Of a DNA stretch of 64,000 nt, positions 16,870-25,387 are shown piece after piece (the stretch's first letter is position 1; each line of letters starts with the position of its first letter). This stretch comes from Psychroflexus gondwanensis ACAM 44. Its GTDB lineage: Bacteria > Bacteroidota > Bacteroidia > Flavobacteriales > Flavobacteriaceae. The notes below the pieces were generated by a model. It worked only from the letters and a program-made list of their open reading frames with translations, searched no databases and had not been told where the DNA came from. The stretch spans positions 62,001 through 126,000 of the forward strand of contig NZ_APLF01000001.1 in the NCBI RefSeq assembly GCF_000355905.1. The letters are read 5' to 3'. A program made the translations under genes and the position numbers.

Positions 16870-17364
16870 TTAGTTAAGTTTAACGTCGTCTAGCATTTTG
16901 TTAACCAAAGCCATTTGCTCTTTCTTATCGTCCAATTGCTTTTTCACAACTGTTTCTGCAATTTGAACGGATAATTCTGCAACCTGAGATTTGATTTCAA
17001 ATAAAGCCTGCTTTTTTTCACTTTGAATAGTGATTTGAGCTTTTTCAAGAATTCTCTCAGCCTTTTCATTTGCATCCTCTGTAGCTTCAGAAATGATAGA
17101 TTTTTTCATGTCTTGAGCCTCTTTCAGCATTTCATCTCTTTCTGCTCTGGCTTGCTGAAGCAATTTCTCGTTATCTGCTTTCAGATTTGCCATTTCCTCT
17201 TTTGCTTTCTCTGCGGAATCTAAGGCATCATTAATCGAAGCTTCTCTTTCTCCAACAGCCTTCATCACTGGCTTCCAAGCAAACTTAGTTAATAAGAAAA
17301 TAAGGACAATCATGACAACAACTTGCCAAACAAATAATCCGTAGTCAGGAGTAATTAAATCCAT
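16870..17364 (-). CDS. atpF: ATP synthase subunit b
   Basis: Stator stalk of F0, 164 residues. One N-terminal membrane helix (LFVWQVVVMIVLIFLLTKFAW, about 8-28) is followed by a long charged coiled coil (AEKAKEEMANLKADNEKLLQ through the C-terminus). Start ATG at 17364 with the conserved MDLITPDYGLFVWQ. It is separated from atpE by about 77 bases holding a hairpin, a spacing larger than elsewhere in the operon. Confidence 0.96.
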   Translation of the reverse strand: MDLITPDYGLFVWQVVVMIVLIFLLTKFAWKPVMKAVGEREASINDALDSAEKAKEEMANLKADNEKLLQQARAERDEMLKEAQDMKKSIISEATEDANEKAERILEKAQITIQSEKKQALFEIKSQVAELSVQIAETVVKKQLDDKKEQMALVNKMLDDVKLN

Positions 17365-17393
17365 ATATGATAAGTGTTTTAAATTCTAAAAAT

Positions 17394-17432
17394 TAAAACC
17401 CTCATCCAACCAACCGTTGGGTATGAGGGTTT
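17394..17432 (-). terminator. Intra-operon hairpin between atpE and atpF
   Basis: The outer arms AAACCCTCAT (17396-17405) and ATGAGGGTTT (17423-17432) pair perfectly. An inner CCAAC/GTTGG stem (17406-17410, 17416-17420) extends it past a 2-base bulge. On the minus strand a TTTTAATTTTT tract follows. It could end part of the transcripts or protect the 3' end of atpE mRNA, favouring the many copies of subunit c per complex. The structure is seen; the effect is inferred. Confidence 0.7.
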
Positions 17433-17441
17433 ATCATCATT

Positions 17442-17678
<237 letters not shown>

Positions 17679-17692
17679 TTAAAAATTAAAGA

Positions 17693-18781
17693 TTAATGAT
17701 GTTCATGTTCTTGCACTGCCATCCCTATAAAAAGCGCTGACAATAAGGTAAATATAAATGCTTGCAAAAATGCAACTAATAATTCTAAAACTGTAATAAA
17801 GACGGCAAAGGGGACAGATATGAACGCGACTCCCGCATTTTCTAATATAAATATCAACCCTATTAGACTTAAAATAATAATGTGACCCGCCGTTATATTC
17901 GCAAACAAACGAATCATAAGCGCGATTGGTTTTATAAAGACTCCTAGAATTTCGACAATGGCCAAAATTGGTTTTACTGCAGTTGGAATACCTGGCATCC
18001 AAAAAACGTGCTGCCAATAGTCTTTACTTCCATTCACTATAATAATTGCTAAAGTAAACAACCCTAATGCAACAGTCACAGAAATATTACCAGTGACGTT
18101 TGCTGCTCCTGGTAGTAAGCCCAATAAATTTGTAATCCAAATAAAGAAAAATACCGTTAATAAGAAGGGCATGAATTTCATGAATTTCTTTTCGCCAATC
18201 TGTGGTCGTGCAATTTCATCACGAACAAAAATAACTAAAGTTTCAAGGATATTTTTAAAGCCTTTGGGAGCCGATTTTGATTTTTTATAATGGTTTGCCA
18301 AGCCTATAAAAAGGATAAACATCAAGACTACTGTAAGAAGCATTGAAGCTACGTTTTTGGTAATTGAAATATCGAAAGTAGCATTTGCATTAAGCGCAGC
18401 GTGAGCTTCTTCATCATATTTCAAAAGTTCTTCACCCTCGTTTAAGACATAAATTTTTTCGTGGTAGTTTACAAATTTCTGACCATTAGCATCAACTACA
18501 TACTCTCCTTCGACATCATGATGAAATTCACTCGACATAAAAGTGGCAATTCCTTCATCTGTCCAAAGTATGACTGGTAATGGCAATGTAAAAGAATCTT
18601 CCCCTTCACCAAAAAAATGCCACCCATGAGAATCACCGATGTGATGCATTATCATTTCTGTTGGGTTGAAGCTTTCATCAACAACCCCCTCAGTGTCTAG
18701 CTGAGCGAATGAAGCAAAGGAATTCAGAATGAGCATTAGCATTAAAGCCACTGTAATCTTTGAAGATTTGTGTGTTGCCAT
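17693..18781 (-). CDS. atpB: ATP synthase subunit a
   Basis: F0 stator subunit with the proton half-channels, about 362 residues. The essential Arg is in IALMIRLFANITAGH, and five to six membrane helices fill the C-terminal two thirds. Like other Flavobacteriia it has a long N-terminal extension with a signal-like segment (VALMLMLILNSFASFAQ) and a His/Asp/Glu-rich external part (about 30-130). The frame can be extended to a TTG at 18802, but the ATG at 18781 (MATHKSSKITVAL) is a better start with a -7 box about 36 bases ahead. It begins the structural part of the operon after a 240-base gap. Confidence 0.95.
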   Translation of the reverse strand: MATHKSSKITVALMLMLILNSFASFAQLDTEGVVDESFNPTEMIMHHIGDSHGWHFFGEGEDSFTLPLPVILWTDEGIATFMSSEFHHDVEGEYVVDANGQKFVNYHEKIYVLNEGEELLKYDEEAHAALNANATFDISITKNVASMLLTVVLMFILFIGLANHYKKSKSAPKGFKNILETLVIFVRDEIARPQIGEKKFMKFMPFLLTVFFFIWITNLLGLLPGAANVTGNISVTVALGLFTLAIIIVNGSKDYWQHVFWMPGIPTAVKPILAIVEILGVFIKPIALMIRLFANITAGHIIILSLIGLIFILENAGVAFISVPFAVFITVLELLVAFLQAFIFTLLSALFIGMAVQEHEHH

Positions 18782-18816
18782 AAATAGTTGACTTAGTATC
18801 AATTCGAAATTTCGTG

Positions 18817-18824
18817 CAAATGTA
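18817..18824 (-). promoter_or_regulatory. Candidate -7 box before atpB
   Basis: The minus strand reads TACATTTG (TAnnTTTG) in the otherwise empty 18803-19022 interval. It suggests that atpBEFHAG has its own promoter besides any read-through from atpZ. No clear -33 TTG. Confidence 0.4.
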
Positions 18825-19022
18825 AGTTTTTACTTTTTAATTTTAAATGAAAGCTTTAAAAAAATATTTGCTCTCTTAAGAAAAGCCAACTTTTACGTAA
18901 AATCAAGACTACAAGGGCAAATTCGTAAGATTAAAATTTATAAAAAATTACAATTTCTAGCAAATCTCGGCGAAACAAACAGCAGATAAACTGATAAAAC
19001 ACTCAATGAGGAATTTAAAAAA

Positions 19023-19418
19023 TCAATTTGCTGGAGTTTCCTTTTGATTGATAAGCTTGATGACCTGAATGGCTTCAAATATCAAAAACACGAAATAAGG
19101 AATAAAGAAATTTAAAATATTGGTAAAACTTGGTTTATCATCCGATAGAAATCCTGGTAATAGAAATAAAATCGCTGCTAGCATTTTTAAAAGGCTAGTC
19201 CCCATAAAAGCAAAGCCTGCATGATCTTGGGATTTTTTATATACCAATTGAACAATCGCTGCTACTGCAAGTGCAGAAATAATATGAAATACATAAATAG
19301 AAAACAATGAGTAATAAGTGACAACCTTAAAAACTAAATCTATCGAATAATGGATCAAGAGAATAACAGCTGAAAACAGAAAAATAGAAACGTAAGGATT
19401 TTGTAATTTTTTTTTCAT
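19023..19418 (-). CDS. Four-helix membrane protein of the atp locus (AtpI-like position)
   Basis: 131 residues with about four hydrophobic helices (VSIFLFSAVILLIHYSI, SLFSIYVFHIISALAVAAIVQLV, FAFMGTSLLKMLAAILFLLPGF and FFIPYFVFLIFEAIQVIKL). I do not recognise a firm family; size, topology and position between atpZ and atpB match the AtpI/assembly-factor slot of other ATP synthase operons. It starts 7 bases after the atpZ stop. A role in c-ring assembly or Mg2+ supply is suggested only by position. Confidence 0.7.
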   Translation of the reverse strand: MKKKLQNPYVSIFLFSAVILLIHYSIDLVFKVVTYYSLFSIYVFHIISALAVAAIVQLVYKKSQDHAGFAFMGTSLLKMLAAILFLLPGFLSDDKPSFTNILNFFIPYFVFLIFEAIQVIKLINQKETPAN

Positions 19419-19425
19419 AAAAAGT

Positions 19426-19641
19426 CTAATCCTTAAAGTGTTTTAATGAAGTGATGACATGAATCATAGAAATAAATATACCTAAAAGAGATATAATAAT
19501 CGTAAACAATTTTGAAGATTCCATAAAGGTATCATCTAGCCAGATTCCCAAAAAAACGGAACCAGCAATAGTTACTGCCATTTGTAAACCTAGTCCAGAA
19601 AAATAAAGCCAAGGTTTAGGCCGATCGCTCTTTTTTGGCAT
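19426..19641 (-). CDS. atpZ: AtpZ/AtpI family protein
   Basis: 71 residues with two membrane helices (LGLQMAVTIAGSVFLGIWL and FTIIISLLGIFISMIHVI), typical of the small AtpZ proteins encoded ahead of F0F1 genes and thought to help assembly or cation supply of the complex. The conserved first-helix pattern GLGLQMAVTIAGSVFLGIWLDD is clear. Its start overlaps the end of the bactofilin gene by 26 bases, showing tight coupling with the upstream cytoskeletal gene. Confidence 0.85.
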   Translation of the reverse strand: MPKKSDRPKPWLYFSGLGLQMAVTIAGSVFLGIWLDDTFMESSKLFTIIISLLGIFISMIHVITSLKHFKD

Positions 19642-20020
19642 TTTCAGTGAAAGATTTTACAGCCCCTTTCATACTACAAGTCGCATTAAAGGTAGCTCCA
19701 GGCTCAATAGAAAGCTTGTCTGCAAATACATCCCCTTCGATCTTAGCAGTAGCTCTTAGCGTCAATAGAGATTTAACCTTTAACTGTCCTTTAAATTCGC
19801 CCTCAAAATCGGCATTCTCACAGTCTATCTCTCCTTCGATATAGCCCGTTTTACCAACGACAATTTTTCCTGGAGTTGTAATATTTCCTATGACTTTGCC
19901 CTCTATTCGAAAGCTGCCTTGGGACTCTATACTTCCTTTAAAAACGGTTCCTTGAGCAATTTTGTTCTGTTCTTTTGTTAAGTCTGAGTTATTCACGGGT
20001 TTATTTTTTTCTGAAAACAT
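19616..20020 (-). CDS. Bactofilin (polymer-forming cytoskeletal protein)
   Basis: 134 residues. The central right-handed beta-helix repeats are visible (FKGSIESQGSFRIEGKVIGNITTPGKIVVGKTGYIEGEIDCENADFEG), flanked by short disordered tails, as in bactofilins (DUF583). These polymerise without nucleotide and organise cell shape, stalks or motility structures. It starts one base after the sprE stop and overlaps atpZ by 26 bases, so the three are transcribed together. Whether it scaffolds the gliding/secretion machinery is unknown. Confidence 0.88.
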   Translation of the reverse strand: MFSEKNKPVNNSDLTKEQNKIAQGTVFKGSIESQGSFRIEGKVIGNITTPGKIVVGKTGYIEGEIDCENADFEGEFKGQLKVKSLLTLRATAKIEGDVFADKLSIEPGATFNATCSMKGAVKSFTENAKKERSA

Positions 20021-20021
20021 A

Positions 20022-22550
20022 TTAATTAGTTTTGTTTAAAAACTCGTCCAGATTTTTGTTGATCTGAGCAATTTTATAATTTTTCTGCGATATCACAAAA
20101 TAAGTGAAATTTTTGTTCACTTTAGCATTATTAATAAACTTTTCTGCTAAGCCTTGTGCCCCTAATTTACTTTTAAGACCTTTAATAGTAACTAAAGTTT
20201 GATCTTGATCATAAATTTCTTCACTTAAGGTCAATTCCAAACCGCTTTCATCCTCAATAGCTAAGGCCAAATCTGACTTGAACTCTTCGTATTTTGATTC
20301 TTCAATATTATCATTAAAAAAATTATAAACTAAAATATATTGATCTCCAGGATCTTTCTTGAAGTCAAAATCAGTCGAAAAAGGTTTTCGCTCTAGTTCC
20401 GTATATCGTTTTTGAGCATATTTCCCTTCTTTGGACTGTGGATAAGTTAAGGCCACATAATTAAGCGCTTTTTGGTATGCTAAAGCTCCTTCAAGTTTTG
20501 CAAGAATTCTAGCTTTCAGTAATTCTAGTTTTGGCAAGATGGAGTTTCCTACAAACACCTTTGTATAGGTCTCTATTTCATCCAGCGTCTGCTGATATTG
20601 ACCAGATTTATAATCTTTGTAAAGTCTAGAATAAATATTCTGTGGGTTATTCGCATCGTTTCGATAGGCTTCTGGATTTCTTAAGATACTGGCATATCTA
20701 GAATCTGAATGATTGTTTAAAATATCATTTTTCCAAGAATTTGCTTGTTTGGTATTTCCTAGATCATCATATATTTTGAAAAGATAGTATTTGGAAGGTA
20801 AGATTAAACGCTCTTCAGGATTACTTTCAAGTAAGGTCTCGAGTTTTGAAATCGCCAAGTCATATTTTTTAAACTTTTCTTTGTACATGATTCCCAGTTG
20901 ATAATAAGCAAGGTTTCTTTCGTCTGAAATGCTATCAATCACTTTTTGGTCTGTAGGGATCATCGCAATATAAGTTTGGGGATCGTACTCTGGTCGTAAG
21001 CGATCTTCCTGAACTATGTCTTCCTTAGTGTCTAAAAGTTTTTTCTGAGTAGAGTTACTTCTCCAGTCGTCTGCCAATTCTATATCTCCCCAGATTTTTC
21101 TAAAGGACTCTTCCCCTCTTTGTTTTTGAGTAATATCGTAAAAATAAAAAGTGGTCGAGTTAACTTGTCCACCGCCAATCTGACTTTTTTGCCTACCGAA
21201 CCTAGAATTAATAATCGAAGAGGAACTTTTATTGGCAAATACACTTTTTTCTTCTTCTTTGAGTTTTTCAATATAGCTTTTGAATATTGCGATGCGTTCT
21301 TCCTCGGGGGCTTTTACTAAGTTGAGGATACTATCGGTTTCTTTAGCGATTTTTTCAAAAGTGATAACGTCTTCCAAATTTTCTCGCTTTCGTTTCACTT
21401 GTCTGTATTCTCGACTACCGTTCACAAGATTGGTTAAGGTGCTATCGTAATATTTTCCTGAGGTTTCGTAGGAAGATTTATCAAAATAAATCTCTCCCAA
21501 GTTGACATAATTTTGACTTTTTAGATACTTATCGTTAGGTTGCTGCTTTAAAGATTTATTGAAGCGTTCAATTGCAAGATTAACCGAGTCCTTTGCTAAA
21601 TTGAACATCGCATTATCGTAATAAATAAAATCTAAAAAAGGTCTATTTTCTCTGTTTTCTGCTAGCTCCTGAAATGCCAACTCCGTTTCATACCAAAGTG
21701 CATTATCTAAATCTTGAAGCTTCAGTTTCTCCAACTCAGAGTGAATCATATAACGCCTTGGTGAATTTCTATTTAAAGCTATAACCTCATCAAAACTAAC
21801 TCTTGCGCTATCCTTCTGGCCTAGTAAAGAATACAGTTGCCCTTTGATATACAATAACCTTCCCTTCTTTTCGTCATCTGGAGCATTCTGTATTGCAATA
21901 CTAAGCGGCGATAGAGCTTGGCGAGTTTGGTCTTCAGCAATGAAAGCTTGGGCTAGTGTGGAGGTAGCTTCATAGCTCTCTAATGGGGTAAGCTGAGTCG
22001 TATTGACCAATTCAGTTAGATTAACGATAGCCATTTCAAAATACTCCAGTCTCAAATTTACTTTTTCAACCCAAATTTTGGCTTCGTTGATGGTAGAGCT
22101 TTCTGGATAGTGATTCAAAATAAAACTAAAAGCATCTTTAGCGGGCACAAAACGCTGATCGTAATACCGTGCTTTACCCAAAAGCAAGAAAGCCTCATCT
22201 ATTTGTGGGTTGTATTCTTTTCCTCCCATGTACATGGAGTGCTTTTGAATAGATTTAGTCGCTTTTTCTTCAGCATTTTCAAAAGAAGAATTTTCTGAGG
22301 TACTATTTTTCTTTTTAGGATTCTGTTTTGTGGCCATACGTTCAACCGGCAACACCTTCCAATAGTCTTCGATATATGCCGCTTCAACCTCCCGCTGACC
22401 TTGATCTAACTCCAGATTACCGTTATACACTATATTGTAGTAAGTCGTCATGGCATGAAAATTCTTATTCAAGAATTTATCCTTTTTTCTTGAACAAGAA
22501 ACCAGAATGAGTATTCCAACAAGGAGATATAAAGGTAGTTTTAATCGCAT
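20022..22550 (-). CDS. sprE: SprE/PorW-type TPR lipoprotein of gliding motility and type IX secretion
   Basis: About 842 residues. A lipoprotein signal (GILILVSCSRKKDKFLNK, Cys19) is followed by many tetratricopeptide-like helices (KARYYDQRFVPAKDAFSFILNHYP, GQLYSLLGQKDSARVSFDEV, YVNLGEIYFDKSSYETSGKYY). The C-terminal domain is alpha/beta (DQYILVYNFFNDNIEESKYEEF). N-terminus, length and TPR content match SprE of Flavobacterium and PorW of Porphyromonas, periplasmic lipoproteins needed for type IX secretion and, in gliders, movement. The listed reading begins with a TTG two codons upstream; ATG at 22550 (MRLKLPLYLL) is preferred. It directly precedes bactofilin and atpZ. Confidence 0.82.
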   Translation of the reverse strand: MRLKLPLYLLVGILILVSCSRKKDKFLNKNFHAMTTYYNIVYNGNLELDQGQREVEAAYIEDYWKVLPVERMATKQNPKKKNSTSENSSFENAEEKATKSIQKHSMYMGGKEYNPQIDEAFLLLGKARYYDQRFVPAKDAFSFILNHYPESSTINEAKIWVEKVNLRLEYFEMAIVNLTELVNTTQLTPLESYEATSTLAQAFIAEDQTRQALSPLSIAIQNAPDDEKKGRLLYIKGQLYSLLGQKDSARVSFDEVIALNRNSPRRYMIHSELEKLKLQDLDNALWYETELAFQELAENRENRPFLDFIYYDNAMFNLAKDSVNLAIERFNKSLKQQPNDKYLKSQNYVNLGEIYFDKSSYETSGKYYDSTLTNLVNGSREYRQVKRKRENLEDVITFEKIAKETDSILNLVKAPEEERIAIFKSYIEKLKEEEKSVFANKSSSSIINSRFGRQKSQIGGGQVNSTTFYFYDITQKQRGEESFRKIWGDIELADDWRSNSTQKKLLDTKEDIVQEDRLRPEYDPQTYIAMIPTDQKVIDSISDERNLAYYQLGIMYKEKFKKYDLAISKLETLLESNPEERLILPSKYYLFKIYDDLGNTKQANSWKNDILNNHSDSRYASILRNPEAYRNDANNPQNIYSRLYKDYKSGQYQQTLDEIETYTKVFVGNSILPKLELLKARILAKLEGALAYQKALNYVALTYPQSKEGKYAQKRYTELERKPFSTDFDFKKDPGDQYILVYNFFNDNIEESKYEEFKSDLALAIEDESGLELTLSEEIYDQDQTLVTIKGLKSKLGAQGLAEKFINNAKVNKNFTYFVISQKNYKIAQINKNLDEFLNKTN

Positions 22551-22646
22551 ATACAATTCTAAGATATTAATAACTTGATTTGCAAGAAAATCGTATGTTT
22601 TGGTAAATATAAATGCATTTTATCTCAGAAATTGAAAATAAAGAGG

Positions 22647-23351
22647 TTACCTCTCAAAGTAAAGTTCAAGCTCCTTCAAAGTGGCCTCACTGGTTTTCAT
22701 ATCTTTTACAACTTGTCCTTTATCCAGAACAACTATACGTTCACAAACGTCGGTCACATGCATCAAGTCGTGACTTGAAATAAGTACCGTAACATGATTT
22801 TGAGAAGAGAGGTCTTTGATGATTCTTTTAAGCCGAATCTGTGTTGTGGGATCTAAATTTGCAAAAGGCTCATCCAAAATCACGATCTCTGGTTGACCTA
22901 TAAGCGCTGCTACTATTCCGGCTTTCTTCTGGTTTCCCTTAGAAAGGTCTCTCAAGTATTTCTTTTGATTCAATATTTCGCCATGGAAAAAATCTTCAAA
23001 TTCACTCAAAAGTTCATCCACCTCTGCTTTAGAAGTATTTCTTAGATCTCCAATAAAATAAAAATATTCTTCAGCAGTAAGATAGCCAATCAAAAAACTC
23101 TCATCTATAAATGACGAGGTAAAAGGCTTCCATTCTTCACTTTGATTAACGATGATGCCTTTGCTTTCTATTTGTCCAGTAGTTGGTGGGATAAGGTCCA
23201 ATAGCAAACTAAAGAAAGTTGTTTTTCCTGCACCGTTGTTTCCTACCAAACCAAAACTTTGACCTTTGGGAATATCAAGGGACTCTATGTCTAATATTTT
23301 ATCTGCATTATAACTTTTGGATAAGTCTTGAACGTGGATAATGGTTTCCAT
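22647..23351 (-). CDS. ABC transporter ATP-binding protein
   Basis: 234 residues. Walker A GNNGAGKTT (about 37-45), signature-like DLSKGNQKKAG, Walker B IVILDEPFANLD and the switch His in SSHDLMH are all present, so it should hydrolyse ATP. It follows the DUF5687 membrane-protein gene by 9 bases and is clearly its motor. Such pairs export small molecules or act in membrane remodelling; the substrate is unknown. It is separated from sprE downstream by an AT-rich gap of about 95 bases. Confidence 0.92.
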   Translation of the reverse strand: METIIHVQDLSKSYNADKILDIESLDIPKGQSFGLVGNNGAGKTTFFSLLLDLIPPTTGQIESKGIIVNQSEEWKPFTSSFIDESFLIGYLTAEEYFYFIGDLRNTSKAEVDELLSEFEDFFHGEILNQKKYLRDLSKGNQKKAGIVAALIGQPEIVILDEPFANLDPTTQIRLKRIIKDLSSQNHVTVLISSHDLMHVTDVCERIVVLDKGQVVKDMKTSEATLKELELYFER

Positions 23352-23360
23352 ATATATGTT

Positions 23361-24836
23361 TTATTTTTTTTCTGAAAAAGCTGAAATAGTTTTGTATTTG
23401 GTCTTTTGATATACCTTTTCTATAAGGTTTAGAAAGTAAGACTTAAAGACTAAGCCTAAGACTCCACTCAATGCTAAAGCAATGATGCCAGCATTGAAGT
23501 TGATAAGTTTATAAGGGATGTAGAAAATAAGCATAGGGCCAAGAAGCTTAGGCAGACTCATAAGAAGTTGGGTGGGATTAAAGCCTTGGGTATTGCTAAA
23601 GGCTTTGGCTTTTTGATTAAGCTCTATAGGCACTCTGTTCAATGCTCCCCCGTAAAGGGTGATGAAAGAGTTAAGCCCAATATTAAAAGAAGCCCCCGCA
23701 GCAATCATGGCAAAAATATCCCAACCAAAATAAATATAAGGCGCACTCAACACAAAGGAAGCTGCACAAGCAAGGGCCATTAAATACCACTTGGACTCCA
23801 AGTATTTTTTGTAAGAAATATTTTGGCTCATCATCAACTTATAGTATTCACTATCCCAAGAGGGAACCAACTGACCGAATGAAATAAGAAACCCTCCCGT
23901 GACAAAAATAGAGGCAAATGCCAAAACAATAGGAAGGTCTCTGTAAGTATCTTGAGTATAAAAAATCAATCCATAAAACAAGAAGAAGAAGGACATAAGC
24001 AAGACTTGTTTAGGCCTTGCATTTCTTGTAATCATCTTTATATCGTTTTTCAAAAAGATAGACAACTTTCCGAATTTATTCAGAAATTCTAAATTGTAAT
24101 TACTGAAGCTTTCCTTTTTACCCTGAACTGCACCGTCCACATAAAAATTCTTTTTAAGCATTCTGTAATTAGCCTTGAATAGCAGAATGACCAAGAATAC
24201 GGGAATAATAAGTGTATACCCCAAACTATAAAAAGAATAAAAGACAACCCCCAAATACTGGGATATATCAAAAATTCCAAAATATTGCATTCCAGAAATT
24301 AAAGCTAGAAAGGCAATAACTCCATAAAAAATAGGATTGTTTTTATTCAGAATGAAATTTAGAAAGTTAATGCTAAAGCTTATTGAGAGGATGCTCAAAA
24401 ACCAAAGCACGACCATGAATGGAGAATAACCTTGAACGATGATTACAATGGCTAATGGAATAAAAAAAAGCAGTGGTAAAATATTAAAAAACGAAAAGGA
24501 GGTTTTTAATAATAAAAAGCGAATCACCGCATTTCTTTTTATAGGTAAAATCAACATGGGTTTGATATTCAGCACTGGTAATTGTTGAAGAAAGTACCTT
24601 AGCGCCAAGTCTCCTATAACCCAGTAGATTAAAAAGTTGTTGATCATTTTGAAAGGATCTTCTTCTGGTAAGGTTTTTTTGAAAATAAAGAAGACTCCTA
24701 CCCCTGCCAAAATCGCTATGCTGGCAAAATATAAAGCCGCGAGTAACATCAAAATTTTTATAACTAATCCTTTTTCAAAGAAAGAAGATCGTCGAAATTG
24801 CTTCCATTCTAAACTTAGGAATTGTTTTATGTTCAT
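23361..24836 (-). CDS. DUF5687-type ABC transporter membrane protein
   Basis: 491 residues with about 10-12 hydrophobic helices. It opens with MNIKQFLSLEWKQFRRSSFFEKGL, the usual N-terminus of the flavobacterial DUF5687 family of ABC exporter membrane subunits. The remainder contains paired helices (FLISFGQLVPSWDSEYYKLMM between them is a cytoplasmic segment). It is transcribed together with the ATPase gene 9 bases downstream. No accessory periplasmic component is next to it. Confidence 0.82.
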   Translation of the reverse strand: MNIKQFLSLEWKQFRRSSFFEKGLVIKILMLLAALYFASIAILAGVGVFFIFKKTLPEEDPFKMINNFLIYWVIGDLALRYFLQQLPVLNIKPMLILPIKRNAVIRFLLLKTSFSFFNILPLLFFIPLAIVIIVQGYSPFMVVLWFLSILSISFSINFLNFILNKNNPIFYGVIAFLALISGMQYFGIFDISQYLGVVFYSFYSLGYTLIIPVFLVILLFKANYRMLKKNFYVDGAVQGKKESFSNYNLEFLNKFGKLSIFLKNDIKMITRNARPKQVLLMSFFFLFYGLIFYTQDTYRDLPIVLAFASIFVTGGFLISFGQLVPSWDSEYYKLMMSQNISYKKYLESKWYLMALACAASFVLSAPYIYFGWDIFAMIAAGASFNIGLNSFITLYGGALNRVPIELNQKAKAFSNTQGFNPTQLLMSLPKLLGPMLIFYIPYKLINFNAGIIALALSGVLGLVFKSYFLNLIEKVYQKTKYKTISAFSEKK

Positions 24837-24980
24837 AGTGAAACTTTGAAGGTTAGTTGGTTAATCTGAGATTTGTTACACTCATTCAATAAACAAATAA
24901 AGTGAATTTTAGGAAAACTTTTAAGAAATAAATGAATTTACTGTAATTTTTGAATGCAAAACCTTTGTAAACTTAATGTG

Positions 24981-25017
24981 CTTTTTAAATCCCTAGCAGG
25001 GCTTGGTATTTAAAAAG
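24981..25017. repeat. Two-part hairpin in the 24837-25121 intergenic region
   Basis: Arms CTTTTTAAAT (24981-24990) and ATTTAAAAAG (25008-25017) pair perfectly, and CCCT/AGGG (24991-24994, 24998-25001) form an inner stem. It contains AGGGCTTGG, also found in the palindrome at 4522-4536. It may be a bidirectional terminator or a small dispersed repeat. Confidence 0.45.
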
Positions 25018-25051
25018 TTGAAGCTTGTTCGTTTTTAGATATTCTAAAACA

Positions 25052-25366
25052 CATCCACTACTTTAGGCTTAACTAAAGCGTGGAAATACAAGAACAAGGG
25101 ACAAATAGAGTGTTTTGAAAATTAATCCTTTAAAGACTCTAAGGCATACCAAAGCCTTTGTTGAGATTGTTGTTGGGAGCCAAATATACTTCTAAAAATT
25201 TCTAATTCTTTATCCAAAACAATCCAGTGTGGCGTCCCTTCTGCCTCAAAGTGATCGTAAACCTTTTGATGTGGATCGATGTATATTTCAAAAGGGGAAG
25301 CCTTAGTTGAAAATATGTCTAAAATTTCGACCTTGGAAAACGACTGTTTCCCAAAATTGGTATGAA
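25052..25366. repeat. Left direct repeat (315 bp) flanking the haloperoxidase/VCBS module
   Basis: Matches 30461-30775 in the same orientation with about five single-base differences and no gaps (offset 5409). It covers the last 245 bases of the thioredoxin-like gene and 70 bases beyond it. Both edges are sharp: sequences differ at once outside it. Confidence 0.9.
25122..25366 (-). pseudogene. Truncated copy of the thioredoxin-like gene (3' part only)
   Basis: The last 80 or so codons of the gene at 30531-30953, in frame to the same stop, with two conservative amino-acid changes and one silent change. It lacks the start, the signal-free N-terminus and the CxxC site, and breaks off at 25366, 21 bases from the stop of the haloperoxidase gene. 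It is not expected to make a functional protein. Confidence 0.85.
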
Positions 25367-25387
25367 ATATTGACGAATATTTTAATT

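Noticed and set aside
17703-18017. 104-codon frame in another phase inside atpB
   Set aside because: atpB is intact across this stretch, with its essential Arg and all helices; the frame has no own features.
22551-22556. TTG start two codons upstream of sprE ATG
   Set aside because: The ATG at 22550 gives the same lipoprotein signal and a more usual start; similar TTG extensions were rejected for atpB, metG and two GLPGLI genes.
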